A DNA stretch of 64,000 nt from Tichowtungia aerotolerans (GCF_009905215.1 NZ_CP047593.1:1740900-1804899); one strand, 5' to 3'; positions 18,357 to 26,990 are shown, counted from the stretch's first letter. Notes: generated by a model not told the origin, from the sequence alone. Program-made: numbers and translations.

Positions 18357-19366
18357 TGGAACACACAGTTACAACATTAAACAGGCCCGATCAGGACTTC
18401 GACATCAGGTTGCGTCCGTCGCGGTTTTCTGATTTTACCGGACAGGAAAAAATCAAGGAGCGGCTCGAGCTGTTTGTCGAGGCAGCCAAAGCGCGCGGCG
18501 ATGTGCTCGATCATGCGCTGCTTTCCGGTCCGCCGGGCCTTGGTAAAACCACGCTGGCCTACATTATTGCCGATTCCATGGAGTCGAACATTAAATGCAC
18601 TTCCGGTCCCGTTATCGACAAGCCGGGCGATCTGGCCGGATTGCTGACCAGCCTCGAGCGGGGCGATGTGCTGTTTATCGACGAAATCCATCGCATGCAG
18701 AAAACAGTCGAGGAATATCTTTATTCCGCGATGGAGGATTTCGTAATCGATATTGTCATCGACCAGGGTCCCAATGCCCGCTCCGTGCGGCTCAACATTG
18801 AACCGTTCACGCTGATCGGCGCAACCACCCGCAGCGGATTGCTCTCTGCGCCGATGCGGTCTCGTTTCGGGCTGCTCAACCGGCTCGATTATTATGATGC
18901 GGAAACTCTCAAAAAAATTGTAGAGCGTTCCGCCCGCATCCTGAACGTCGATATTGAACCGGATGGGGCTTTGGAGATTGCCCGTCGTTCGCGCGGCACG
19001 CCGCGTATTGCCAATAATCTGCTGCGCCGTTCCCGCGATTATGCGCAGGTCAAAGCGGATAACATCATTACTGAAGACGTCGCTTCCAGAGCGCTGGCTC
19101 TGCTGGACATTGACGACAGCGGCCTCGACGAAATGGATAAGCGAATCCTTCAAACGATGATCGAGAAATTCGGCGGCGGTCCGGTCGGCATCAGCTCGAT
19201 GGCGGTCTCGGTTGGTGAAGAACCCGGCACCATTGAGGAGGTGTACGAACCGTACCTTATTCAGGAGGGATTTCTTCAGCGCACGCCGCAGGGCCGCGTC
19301 GTCCTTCCGCGCGGATTTGGTCTTTTCGGCCTCAAACCCGGAAACACTCAGCAGGAGCTTTTGTAA
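18356..19366 (+). CDS. ruvB: Holliday junction DNA helicase subunit RuvB
   Basis: A 336-residue AAA+ ATPase. Walker A is GPPGLGKTT and Walker B is LFIDEIHRM; sensor 1 is in [20 protein letters not shown], and sensor 2 arginine is in [13 protein letters not shown]. The C-terminal winged helix ([22 protein letters not shown]) binds DNA. ATG 18356 overlaps the ruvA stop (TGATG); an in-frame GTG at 18353 is an alternative. It forms one operon with ruvA and the DUF1573 gene. Confidence 0.97.
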   Translation: MEHTVTTLNRPDQDFDIRLRPSRFSDFTGQEKIKERLELFVEAAKARGDVLDHALLSGPPGLGKTTLAYIIADSMESNIKCTSGPVIDKPGDLAGLLTSLERGDVLFIDEIHRMQKTVEEYLYSAMEDFVIDIVIDQGPNARSVRLNIEPFTLIGATTRSGLLSAPMRSRFGLLNRLDYYDAETLKKIVERSARILNVDIEPDGALEIARRSRGTPRIANNLLRRSRDYAQVKADNIITEDVASRALALLDIDDSGLDEMDKRILQTMIEKFGGGPVGISSMAVSVGEEPGTIEEVYEPYLIQEGFLQRTPQGRVVLPRGFGLFGLKPGNTQQELL

Positions 19367-19762
19367 GTGGGTTTCAAAATTCGATATTCAATATTGGTTG
19401 TTTTGCTTTTCGCCGTTTTTCCAAACATTGGAAAAGCGGTGGATGGATACAGGCTGGTTTGTGATAAGCCGGTTTTTGATTTCGGCACAGTGGGCCAGAG
19501 TGCGGTGATCACCAATGTTTTCACGATTCGCAACGAAGGCGACCTGACTTTTCCGGTCAAATACGTTCGGACTTCCTGCGGGTGCACGAAAGGTCAGGTC
19601 GATAAGCGGATGATCGGTCCCGGGGAAACCGCCCGGGTGTCGGTGGTCTATACCGCGGCACGCCGCAAGGGTCCCCAGAAAAAGAATATCTGGATTATGG
19701 CAATGAATTCTCCCGAACCCGCCCTGGTGCTGACCATAACGGGGCTTGTGAAAGTCCCCTGA
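19367..19762 (+). CDS. Exported DUF1573 protein
   Basis: A 131-residue protein starting with GTG directly after the ruvB stop, with AGGAG inside the ruvB end as ribosome site. Residues 1-25 are a signal peptide. The rest is a DUF1573 domain, an Ig-like beta sandwich, with FDFGTVGQSAVITNVFTIRN and the conserved RTSCGCTKG cysteines. DUF1573 proteins are common in Bacteroidetes and PVC bacteria but have no proven role. The palindrome at 19419 encodes AVFPNIGKA inside the signal peptide. Confidence 0.85.
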   Translation: MGFKIRYSILVVLLFAVFPNIGKAVDGYRLVCDKPVFDFGTVGQSAVITNVFTIRNEGDLTFPVKYVRTSCGCTKGQVDKRMIGPGETARVSVVYTAARRKGPQKKNIWIMAMNSPEPALVLTITGLVKVP

Positions 19763-19766
19763 TTTT

Positions 19767-20768
19767 ATGATGCTGTCACCGGTCCAGTTTGGGAATGTCA
19801 CCATTGACTTTCCGGTTGTTCTCGCGCCGATGGCGGGCTACACCGATGCTGCGTTCCGCTCCATCTGCAAGGACCACGGTGCGGGAGCCTGCTACACCGA
19901 AGTTACCAGTGCCGAAGGCATTCGCCGCGACTCTCAGAAAACGTTTCAGCTTCTGGAGGTATCCGGAATCGATCATCCGATTGCCGGACATATTTTTGGA
20001 AAATCAGTTGAGGCGATGGTCGCCGCCGCACGGTATATCGAACAGCTCGGCTGTTTCGACTGGATCGATATCAACTGCGGTTGTCCCGTGCGCAAAGTGG
20101 TTCGGCGCGGCGCGGGCGCCGCGCTGATGAAGGAGCCGCAAGAAATCGGTCAGATTGTGCGCGCCGTTAAAAAAGCAGTATCGCTCCCGGTATCCGTGAA
20201 AACCCGCATCGGATTCAGTCCGGCATTTCCGGATCATTTAACGATTGCCAAAATCATTGAGGACGCCGGAGCGGATATGATCGCCGTCCATGGGCGCCTT
20301 GCCTGCAATTTCCATAAAGGCGATGCCGATCTGGAAAAGCTGGGCGAGATCAAACAGGCTGTGAAGGTTCCAATGTTTGGAAACGGCGGCGTTTTTGCGC
20401 CGGAAGATGCTGCGGAAATGGTCCGTGTGTCAGGGGTTGACGGCGTTATGATCGGCCGCGGCGCGGTCGGCAACCCGTGGCTGTTTGAGCAGATCAAAGA
20501 TCCGGCGATGCTGGGGCCGACGCTTGGCGATCGGCGGAATGTGATTGAGCAGCATTTGCAACGATTGGTTGAACTGAACATTGCGGCCGCGCCCCGCCGT
20601 AAAAACAAGTATGAGCCGGAGCAGGCGGCCTGTCTGACATTCCGTCCTCATCTGGCGCAGTATCTGAAAGGTCTTCGCGGACGGCGCGAGCTGATGCAGC
20701 ATTTGAATGCAATGCATGAGGTGACAACAATTATGAATGCGGTGGATGCCGTACTGGAGCAGAATTAA
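19767..20768 (+). CDS. dus: tRNA-dihydrouridine synthase (DusB-like)
   Basis: A 333-residue FMN enzyme that reduces uridines in the D loop of tRNA. The N-terminal TIM barrel has APMAGYTDAAFR (FMN site), IDINCGCPVRKVV with the catalytic Cys, and MIAVHGR and VMIGRGAVGNPW near the phosphate. The C-terminal helical domain binds tRNA. Two Met codons (19767, 19770) are equally possible starts. The stop overlaps the start of the small HTH gene (TAATG). The palindrome at 20368 encodes VPMFGNGG in a conserved strand, so this copy may be partly fixed by protein sequence. Confidence 0.93.
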   Translation: MMLSPVQFGNVTIDFPVVLAPMAGYTDAAFRSICKDHGAGACYTEVTSAEGIRRDSQKTFQLLEVSGIDHPIAGHIFGKSVEAMVAAARYIEQLGCFDWIDINCGCPVRKVVRRGAGAALMKEPQEIGQIVRAVKKAVSLPVSVKTRIGFSPAFPDHLTIAKIIEDAGADMIAVHGRLACNFHKGDADLEKLGEIKQAVKVPMFGNGGVFAPEDAAEMVRVSGVDGVMIGRGAVGNPWLFEQIKDPAMLGPTLGDRRNVIEQHLQRLVELNIAAAPRRKNKYEPEQAACLTFRPHLAQYLKGLRGRRELMQHLNAMHEVTTIMNAVDAVLEQN

Positions 20769-21001
20769 TGAGCGACAAAGAACGCGAGCTGGGTCCGCAG
20801 CCTCTCGATGCGATTATGGAAGAACAGGGCCTGAAAAATCATGATCTGGTGGCCGCTTCAACCGATGGGCTGACACATAAGCAGGTGAATAAAGGTCGTA
20901 AAGGCCGCCGTTTGACTCGTAATATTCAGGAGAAAATTGTTGCATCTATTTCTGTTGCAACAGGTAGCAGTTATTCGATATCCGATCTGTTCACCTACTA
21001 A
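20768..21001 (+). CDS. Small helix-turn-helix-like protein
   Basis: A 77-residue protein whose ATG overlaps the dus stop codon. The segment MEEQGLKNHDLVAASTDGLT followed by HKQVNKGRKGRRLTRNIQEKI resembles an XRE/lambda-repressor-like DNA-binding fold that is unusually basic in the recognition region. It could be a regulator or an RNA-binding protein working with Dus. I do not recognise a named family. Confidence 0.65.
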   Translation: MSDKERELGPQPLDAIMEEQGLKNHDLVAASTDGLTHKQVNKGRKGRRLTRNIQEKIVASISVATGSSYSISDLFTY

Positions 21002-21094
21002 ATAGACTGGGTTCAAATAAAGCATAGATGCTCTCTTGGCTGTTATTGTGTGGGGGATTTCCCTATACTGATCCTCCGAGCTGGAGGTGCATCT

Positions 21095-21253
21095 ATGCGA
21101 CTGAGGGTCTATTTGGAAGATAATAAATGCCCGGAATGCGGGCGGATTGAGACGACCGAACGGATTAAACGAAATCGTTGGATTCGGTTGTTTTTTCCAA
21201 AAACGAAGCTGATGAGGTGTCGTCTTTGCCTTACGGCGTTTCTTGTTCGTTAG
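21095..21253 (+). CDS. 52-residue zinc-ribbon-like protein
   Basis: ATG 21095 follows a strong GGAGGTG site. The product has CPECG and CRLC, four cysteines spaced for a zinc ribbon, within a strongly basic sequence (RIKRNRWIRLFFPKTKLMR). It may bind nucleic acid. The open frame further upstream to 21050 lacks a ribosome site. A GGGGGATTTCCC motif lies at 21052-21063, in the presumed promoter. The stop overlaps pdxB by 4 bases, in convergent orientation. Confidence 0.7.
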   Translation: MRLRVYLEDNKCPECGRIETTERIKRNRWIRLFFPKTKLMRCRLCLTAFLVR

Positions 21254-22377
21254 TCTGCTGAAACGCTGAACCCGGCCTGTCGAATTCTGTTTGTAAGTTC
21301 GTCCCGCTCTTCGGTCAGGTGGATTCGGGTATTTTTAAATTCGCGGCGAACGCCGTAATTTGCGCGCAGCCGATCAAAATGGGGGATATCCTCTTCGCTC
21401 AGCTGATCCTGTGAGATGTCGTACACTGCGGCAGCGGCTTCGGCCAGTACCTCATTGTCGGTTTTGCCGCTCGAATTAATTTTCAGTTCCGGCACGTCAA
21501 CGGCAGGCAGCAGCGGTGAGGGGTCCCATACTGGCTCTTTGTGGAAGAATCGGCACGCATTTTGATAGACCTGAACAGTTCCGTTCAGTTTCCCTTCCAG
21601 CGAGTGCCCGGCAATGTGCGGTGTTGCGATATCTGCAGCGGCCAATACGTCGGCGCGGATCTGCGGTTCCGGGTCCCATACGTCGAGCACTGTGCTGGAA
21701 ATCTGCCCCTTGGCTTTGGCGAGAAGCAGGGCATCGGAGTCGAGCACTTTTCCGCGCGCGGCGTTGATAAATACCGAGCCGGGCCTCATCTGTTCAAAAA
21801 AGAGGTCATCGGCCATTTTCAGTGTCGGCCACGGCTGTTCTGTGATCAGTGGAACGTGCAGTGTAATCACATCGGCCTCTGCCAGAACATGTTTCAGTGG
21901 TTGAAATCCGTTTTTGCCTTCCCGGGCCGCGCGAGGCGGGTCGTTGAGCAGTACGCGCAGCCCGAGCGCTTCCGCCCGTTTGGCAACGCGCGAGCCGACC
22001 TGTCCGACGCCGATGATTCCGATGGCTTTGTTTTTAAGTTCCAGTCCTTGACGGCTGTGCAGGTGGAGCAGGGCGGTCGTGATGTAGTCGGCGACGCTGT
22101 CGGCGTTGCAGCCGGGAGAAGCGCACCAGCCGATTTTTTGTGTTTCCAGGGTTTGGAAATCGATGTGTTCGAAGCCGGCTGTGGCGGTCCCGATAAATTG
22201 CACGGAGGAACCTGTAATCAGTTCCGGGGTGACTTTGGTTTTAGAGCGGATGATCAGTGCGTCGGCATCGATCAGATGCTGCGGGCCGATCTCTCGGTCG
22301 GGGATGACTTCGACTTCGCCCAGTGTTTCAAACGCTTCGCGTCCCAGTAAGACTGTTTCTGCAACAATGGTTTTCAT
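21250..22377 (-). CDS. pdxB: 4-phosphoerythronate dehydrogenase
   Basis: A 375-residue D-2-hydroxyacid dehydrogenase of PdxB type, second step of the DXP-dependent vitamin B6 pathway. Features are GTATAGFEHID, SPGCNADSVADYI (PdxB-specific), the NAD loop IGIIGVGQVGSRVA, NAARGKVLD, and the catalytic His in TPHIAGHSLEGK. The C-terminal 80 residues are the PdxB dimerisation extension. The palindrome at 22144 encodes IDFQTLETQK. No other pdx gene is nearby. Confidence 0.92.
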   Translation of the reverse strand: MKTIVAETVLLGREAFETLGEVEVIPDREIGPQHLIDADALIIRSKTKVTPELITGSSVQFIGTATAGFEHIDFQTLETQKIGWCASPGCNADSVADYITTALLHLHSRQGLELKNKAIGIIGVGQVGSRVAKRAEALGLRVLLNDPPRAAREGKNGFQPLKHVLAEADVITLHVPLITEQPWPTLKMADDLFFEQMRPGSVFINAARGKVLDSDALLLAKAKGQISSTVLDVWDPEPQIRADVLAAADIATPHIAGHSLEGKLNGTVQVYQNACRFFHKEPVWDPSPLLPAVDVPELKINSSGKTDNEVLAEAAAAVYDISQDQLSEEDIPHFDRLRANYGVRREFKNTRIHLTEERDELTNRIRQAGFSVSAD

Positions 22378-22467
22378 TACGTCACGCTAGTTGATTTTTG
22401 AACGTTTTGAACCTCTATTTTGCAGGAATCAGGCGGTTTGCAGAAATTGGGTCGATATTCGGCATGG

Positions 22468-22499
22468 AAAATGAAAACGCCCCGCGTCTGCAGGGCGTT
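22468..22499 (-). terminator. Rho-independent terminator for the small exported protein gene
   Basis: AACGCCC (22476-22482) pairs with GGGCGTT (22493-22499). Read on the minus strand the stem is followed by TTTTCATTTT. Confidence 0.75.
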
Positions 22500-22512
22500 G
22501 ACCTGATTATTT

Positions 22513-22845
22513 TTATAAGATAATCGGTGGAACGGTTGGGTCCGGCTCTTCTATTGGAGGATCGGTGGGGTCCGGCTCTTCTGTCGGAGGATCGGTGGGG
22601 TCCGGATTATCTGTCGGCGGTTCTTCTTCCATTGCTTCCAGGAAGATCCACCATTTCTGCCGGTTTTGGCGGGCAAACTGTCCCTGTTCGGAGCCTCGGT
22701 CCAGTTCATTCTGGAACTGATCCTGCTTTTTACCCTTCAGTTTGTCGAGGGTGGCATCCGATGGATCTGCCTGTGTTGCCGGGATTGCGATGAATAATCC
22801 GATCATTGTCATGATCAGCAATTTGAGTGAATTTTCACTCTTCAT
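22513..22845 (-). CDS. Small secreted protein with a Pro/Asp/Glu repeat tail
   Basis: A 110-residue exported protein. Residues 1-26 are a signal peptide ending IAIPATQA. The middle is hydrophilic and Gln-rich. The tail repeats a ten-residue unit about three times (EEPDPTDPPT, EEPDPTDPPI), encoded by a 30-base direct repeat near 22526-22616. Such tails act as flexible, surface-exposed spacers. AAAGGAGAT precedes ATG 22845. A pair of palindromes at 22870-22904 sits just upstream and probably controls it. I do not recognise a family. Confidence 0.75.
   Translation of the reverse strand: MKSENSLKLLIMTMIGLFIAIPATQADPSDATLDKLKGKKQDQFQNELDRGSEQGQFARQNRQKWWIFLEAMEEEPPTDNPDPTDPPTEEPDPTDPPIEEPDPTVPPIIL
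22526..22616. repeat. 30-base tandem repeat encoding the proline-rich tail
   Basis: The unit GGATCGGTGGGGTCCGG plus 13 further bases recurs two to three times with small changes, in frame, so copy number can vary without breaking the gene. Confidence 0.7.
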
Positions 22846-22869
22846 GGTGTATCTCCTTTCCGGGTTAGG

Positions 22870-22904
22870 TCTCATTGGTGAGAAGGTTATTCTCATTAGT
22901 GAGA
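22870..22904. promoter_or_regulatory. Tandem operator-like palindromes TCTCATTGGTGAGA and TCTCATTAGTGAGA
   Basis: Two 14-bp palindromes with TCTCA/TGAGA arms are centred 21 bp apart, two turns of the helix. They lie 25-59 bases upstream of the start codon of the small secreted protein. This is the geometry expected for cooperative binding of a dimeric regulator. Confidence 0.65.
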
Positions 22905-23490
22905 TAAATCTACCCAAAAAGTGATGTTTTTTAGGGGGTTGCTCTTCCTGGGTGGGTTTTGTTTTGTAAAAACAGAATAAATGACGGCGTAAGACGTTGG
23001 GAGGGCATCTTTTTGTTAGGGCTGTTTTCTGAAGAGTTTGGGTCCTGCTCCCCGATCTTTGAAAACCCTGTGAGAGTGGAGAGATGACGGATTGTAAGAG
23101 GTCAAGGCTGCCGCTTTTTTTTGAGTGGGTGGTTAATTTCGTCGGTTTTTAAAGCTTATAGGCGTTTTTTTCTGTATCAGCATTCTCGGTTTGTCTGGGG
23201 TTGCGCATAATTCGCTGATTTTTTATGCGTTCAGGGCGGTGCTTGCTTGTTTTAAGGTGTGGATTGAGGTGCTTTGCCAGGCTCCGGTTCGGGCTCTTTT
23301 TTTCTGTCTACTATTCTCAAGGCGCCGGCCTTTTGATCGATTGTGTTGAGCGTTCTCATTTAGATACAAAATTGATTTTTATACTAAAAAACATACACAA
23401 TCGTATCTATTGTATTTTTTATAATTAAAATGTAGTTATCATATTTTGTTGTATCACGTTTATAGTAATCAGCTTACGGTTTCGGTCGTC
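22905..23490. other. Intergenic region upstream of amtB
   Basis: No gene with a ribosome site or family match is visible. The left half is T/G-rich. The right half (23350-23455) is very AT-rich, with repeated GTATC/GATAC and ATTTTGT/ACAAAAT segments facing each other, which could be bound by a regulator of the amtB promoter. A 67-codon frame at 23225-23428 has no support. Confidence 0.5.
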
Positions 23491-23495
23491 CTTTT

Positions 23496-23512
23496 GGGCA
23501 CAATCTGTGCTT
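23496..23512 (+). promoter_or_regulatory. Sigma-54 (RpoN)-type promoter for amtB
   Basis: TTGGGCAC-N7-GC has GG at 23497-23498 and GC at 23509-23510, exactly 10 bases apart, matching the -24/-12 pattern. It lies about 90 bases before the amtB start codon. amtB-glnK units are classic NtrC/sigma-54 targets, so the context agrees. Confidence 0.6.
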
Positions 23513-23602
23513 TTAGGCGAGATGAGTTTTTTGAAGAGAGGATCAGCAAGTGAATGGGAGAAAAAACTCGCTGAGGTAAAGAAGAGAGGAAAGAGAGGTA
23601 CT

Positions 23603-24919
23603 ATGAAAAAGATAACACGTTTACTCGGTGTGCTCGCGATGCTGGCCTGTATGGCCGTCCCAGTGCATGCCGAAGAAGTGACCGCAGATGCAGTGTCTGC
23701 CGAAAGCGGATACGCGATCGACAACCTGTTTCTGTTTATTGGCGCAGTTCTGGTGATTTTTATGCAGCCGGGATTTGCGATGGTGGAGTCCGGGTTTAAT
23801 GCGGCTAAAAATGCAGTCAACATTCTGTTTAAGAATGTGATGGACCTGTGTATCGGAGTGATCCTGTACTTCCTGTTTGGGTACGGTATTATGTATGGCG
23901 ATCCGGTGCTCGGAGGATTCATGGGTTGGGGCGGTATGGGAATTGGTGGCATCGGTTCTGATGTAGCAGCTGGTTCGTTGACTCCGCAGTGTGACTTCCT
24001 TTTTCAGGTGGCTTTCGCCGCGACAGCCGCGACGATCGTTTCCGGCGCTGTTGCCGGGCGCCTGAAATTCTCTGCTTACCTGATTTACAGTGCTGTTCTG
24101 ACCGGCCTGGTATATCCGATCAGCGGTTTCTGGAAATGGGGCGGGGGATGGCTTGACGCCATGGGCTTCTATGACTTCGCTGGTTCTCTGGTCGTGCACT
24201 CTGTCGGTGGTTTCGCCGGTCTGGCGGGTGCTATCGTTCTCGGCCCGCGCATTGGTAAGTTCGGCGCGAATGGAAAAGCGAAGGGAATGCCGGGGCATAA
24301 CCTTCCGCTGGCGGCCTTGGGTGTTTTCATCCTGTGGGTGGGTTGGTACGGATTTAACCCCGGCTCTCAGCTGGCGATTGTGGGCGCTGCCAATACGGAT
24401 GCTGTGATGCTGATTGCTGTGAACACGACGCTGGCCGCTGCTGCCGGTGGTATTCTCGCCATGCTGACGACTTGGTTCATCCACAAAAAACCGGATCTCA
24501 CAATGGCCCTTAACGGTATCCTTGCCGGGTTGGTCGGGATTACTGCCAACTGTGATTCTGTTACCAATGTGGAGGCGATTGTGGTCGGAGTCGTTGCCGG
24601 TGTCCTCGTGACTCTCGGTGTCAAAATGCTCGATGCCCTTAAAATCGATGATCCGGTCGGGGCCTTTCCGGTTCATGGCCTCTGTGGAGTCTGGGGTGGT
24701 CTGGCCACCTGGATCTTCGGTGGACATCCGATGATCGCGCAGATTATCGGGTCGGTCGTGATTCCTGTATGGGCATTTGTCTGCATGTTCGTCCTGTTCA
24801 GTATTCTGAAGAAACTCAACGCGCTGCGCGTTTCTCCGGAAGAGGAGATGCGCGGACTGGATATCGGTGAGCATGGGGAAGAAGCCTACAGCGGCTTCCA
24901 GCTCTGGACTGTTCAGTAG
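23603..24919 (+). CDS. amtB: Ammonium transporter AmtB
   Basis: A 438-residue membrane protein with a signal peptide (cleavage after VPVHA) and about 11 transmembrane helices. Family motifs include MVESGF, the first pore histidine in VVHSVGGFAGLAGA, FNPGS and the second pore histidine in FPVHGLCGVWGG. It forms trimers that pass ammonium and are blocked by PII. GAGAGGTACT precedes ATG 23603. The PII gene follows after 33 bases and the TorF-type porin after that, so the three are one nitrogen-response unit behind a sigma-54-like promoter. Confidence 0.96.
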   Translation: MKKITRLLGVLAMLACMAVPVHAEEVTADAVSAESGYAIDNLFLFIGAVLVIFMQPGFAMVESGFNAAKNAVNILFKNVMDLCIGVILYFLFGYGIMYGDPVLGGFMGWGGMGIGGIGSDVAAGSLTPQCDFLFQVAFAATAATIVSGAVAGRLKFSAYLIYSAVLTGLVYPISGFWKWGGGWLDAMGFYDFAGSLVVHSVGGFAGLAGAIVLGPRIGKFGANGKAKGMPGHNLPLAALGVFILWVGWYGFNPGSQLAIVGAANTDAVMLIAVNTTLAAAAGGILAMLTTWFIHKKPDLTMALNGILAGLVGITANCDSVTNVEAIVVGVVAGVLVTLGVKMLDALKIDDPVGAFPVHGLCGVWGGLATWIFGGHPMIAQIIGSVVIPVWAFVCMFVLFSILKKLNALRVSPEEEMRGLDIGEHGEEAYSGFQLWTVQ

Positions 24920-24952
24920 GTCGATCCATTAGTAATTCAAAGGAGATAAAAA

Positions 24953-25294
24953 ATGAAACTGATCATTGCATACCTTCAGCCCGACAGGCTCACTGCGGTG
25001 AAGCAGGCCCTGTATGAAAAGGAAGTATTCAAAATGTCTGTAACCAATGCCCTGGGCTGCGGTCAGCAGAAGGGCTACCACGAAACATATCGTGGAGCCG
25101 ATATCGAAGTGAACCTGCTCAAAAAGGTGCGTGTCGAGATCGCTGTCAATGATGAATATCTTGACTGCACCATTGAGGCGGTTATTGCCGGAGCCCGCTC
25201 CGGCAACATTGGGGACGGCAAAATCTTCGTGCAGAATCTCGAGGAGTGTATCCGCATTCGAACTGGAGAAAAAGGTACCGACGCGATCGGCTGA
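24953..25294 (+). CDS. glnK: PII signal protein (GlnK/GlnB type) lacking Tyr51
   Basis: A 113-residue PII protein. It aligns without gaps to E. coli GlnK from MKL onward, keeps [11 protein letters not shown] in the T loop, and ends with GDGKIFV and IRIRTGEKG (ATP site). The uridylylation tyrosine 51 is replaced by Ile (RGADIEVN, Ile51), while Tyr46 remains. Control by GlnD-type uridylylation at the usual residue is therefore not possible; direct ATP/ADP/2-oxoglutarate sensing is more likely. AAAGGAGAT precedes the start. It should bind and gate AmtB. Confidence 0.93.
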   Translation: MKLIIAYLQPDRLTAVKQALYEKEVFKMSVTNALGCGQQKGYHETYRGADIEVNLLKKVRVEIAVNDEYLDCTIEAVIAGARSGNIGDGKIFVQNLEECIRIRTGEKGTDAIG

Positions 25295-25384
25295 GAACAT
25301 TAAACAGGGTGCGTCCGCACGGTCTGGATGGGGGAGAGGGCCGGCGGTCGCACCCGATATGAACCGCAACAAGGAGAAATGAGT

Positions 25385-26110
25385 ATGAGAAAAATAATGG
25401 TAATGATGACGATGGCCGTGGCCGCCGCGGTGTCCGCTCCGGCTGCTGACGTCAGCGCGTATGTTGACTTTGCCAGCGCGTATGTATTCCGCGGTGTTAC
25501 GCTGAATAACGGCTTTGTGATGCAGCCGGGTCTGGAAGCCGCCGGTTTTGCAGTGCCGGAAGAATACGGGTCGGTTGCTGTTGGCATCTGGGGAAACTAT
25601 GACATTGATGACGAGGACGGAGCCGGCTCTGACTTTTCTGAAATCGACTACTATGTTTCCTACAGCCTTCCGGTGGAAGCCGTGGACGTGAGTGTTGGTT
25701 ACATTGAATATACGTACCCGAACGGCGGAACGGCTGATAAAGAGCTGAACCTGACCCTCGGTTCCGCACTGGGCACCAACGGCCTTTATGCTTCTTTCGG
25801 CATCAATTACGGTGTCGGCGGAGCGATTGATGACGTTTGGTACCTCCAGCCTTCCCTGGACTACGAAACAGACATCTCTGACGCACTGTCCGCTTCTGTC
25901 GGCGTAAGCGTTGGGTACGTCATTGCTGATGGCGACACCACAGGTTTCAACGATGCGACCGCTTCAGTCAGCGTGGGCTATGCTCTGAATGACAGCTGGT
26001 CTGTCAGCGCCGGCCTGACCTACATCGCTCAGCTCGACGAGGCTGTTCTCAGCGACGACGATTACGACGTTGCCGTTGTCGGTACCGTTGGGGTCGGCTG
26101 CGACTTCTAA
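25385..26110 (+). CDS. TorF-type putative porin, outer membrane
   Basis: A 241-residue exported beta-barrel protein. It has a signal peptide (MRKIMVMMTMAVAAAVSAPA) and alternating strands such as SAYVDFASAYVFRGVTLNNG, WYLQPSLDYE and SVGYALNDSWSVSAGLTYI, ending in Phe as barrels do (VGCDF). This matches the TorF/TIGR02001 group often found next to amtB-glnK. It probably helps small nitrogen compounds cross the outer membrane. Two Met codons are possible (25379 and 25385); spacing from AAGGAG favours the second. Confidence 0.82.
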   Translation: MRKIMVMMTMAVAAAVSAPAADVSAYVDFASAYVFRGVTLNNGFVMQPGLEAAGFAVPEEYGSVAVGIWGNYDIDDEDGAGSDFSEIDYYVSYSLPVEAVDVSVGYIEYTYPNGGTADKELNLTLGSALGTNGLYASFGINYGVGGAIDDVWYLQPSLDYETDISDALSASVGVSVGYVIADGDTTGFNDATASVSVGYALNDSWSVSAGLTYIAQLDEAVLSDDDYDVAVVGTVGVGCDF

Positions 26111-26133
26111 TCGAGGCGTCGGCCGAACCCGGA

Positions 26134-26162
26134 AGCGTCCCGCAGCGCGGGGCGCTTTTTTT
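26134..26162 (+). terminator. Rho-independent terminator of the amtB unit
   Basis: AGCGTCCCGC pairs with GCGGGGCGCT around an AGC loop and is followed by a run of seven T. Confidence 0.85.
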
Positions 26163-26210
26163 GTTTTCCAAGGTTTGGAAAAGCGGTCGCGGTTCCGGTA
26201 TCTTTTTTTC

Positions 26211-26990
26211 ATGTTTTTCGATACACACGTTCATTTTGATGATTTTGCAGAAGATGGTTCGCTTGAAGCCGTTCTGGAACGCGCTGAAGTTTCCAAGGTT
26301 TGGAAAATGCTGGCCGTCGGAGGTTCCCCTGAAGCCAACGAGCTGTCCCTGAAGCTGGTCGGAGAATATCCCGGCCGTATTTTCGGATCGGCCGGTTACG
26401 ACCGCCATCTGGCCGGAAGCTCCTGCGATTTCCAGAAGCTGCGCGAACAGGCCGCGCGGCCCGAAGTTGTCGCCATTGGCGAAACCGGCCTCGATTATTT
26501 TTACGAGGCTGAAAAAGCTGCTGAGCAGAAAGACTTGTTTTTCCAATGTCTGGAAACCGCGAACACCGTACGCAAGCCGGTGATTGTTCACACTCGTGAT
26601 GCGGACGACGATACGCTGGGTATGCTGACCGATTTTTCCAGGGTTTGGAGAGGGGAGTCGGATCGTATCGGCGTAATTCACTGCTTTACGCGTGATGAGA
26701 AGCTGGCCAAAGCGCTGCTCGATCTCGGGTTCTGCATCAGTTTCAGCGGGATTGTCACTTTCCGCAATGCTGACCCGTTGCGCGAAGTGGCCAAAATGAT
26801 TCCGCCTGACCGAATGCTGATCGAAACCGATTCGCCGTATCTGGCGCCGGTTCCGCATCGCGGCAAACGCTGCGAGCCTGCCTTTGTTGCTGATACTGCG
26901 GCGCTTTTGGCGGAATTGCGCGGTGTGTCTATTGAGGATTTGGCGATGCAGGCTGTTCAGAATGCCGTCAATTTATTTGGTGTAAATTAG
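26211..26990 (+). CDS. tatD: TatD-family metal-dependent hydrolase
   Basis: A 259-residue TIM-barrel deoxyribonuclease of the TatD group. Metal ligands are in FFDTHVHFDD, GETGLDYFY, VIVHTRDADD, VIHCFTRD and ETDSPYLAP, and PHRGKRCEP is also conserved. The family degrades DNA and acts in repair or RNA turnover. ATG 26211 directly follows the previous terminator and a palindrome copy; there is no clear ribosome site. Palindromes at 26291 and 26541 encode SKVWKM and FQCLET, and a one-mismatch copy at 26636 encodes SRVWRG. Confidence 0.92.
   Translation: MFFDTHVHFDDFAEDGSLEAVLERAEVSKVWKMLAVGGSPEANELSLKLVGEYPGRIFGSAGYDRHLAGSSCDFQKLREQAARPEVVAIGETGLDYFYEAEKAAEQKDLFFQCLETANTVRKPVIVHTRDADDDTLGMLTDFSRVWRGESDRIGVIHCFTRDEKLAKALLDLGFCISFSGIVTFRNADPLREVAKMIPPDRMLIETDSPYLAPVPHRGKRCEPAFVADTAALLAELRGVSIEDLAMQAVQNAVNLFGVN

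Noticed and set aside
22526-22616. Possible CRISPR-like repeat array
   Set aside because: The 30-base repeats are adjacent without spacers and in frame; they encode a proline-rich tail.
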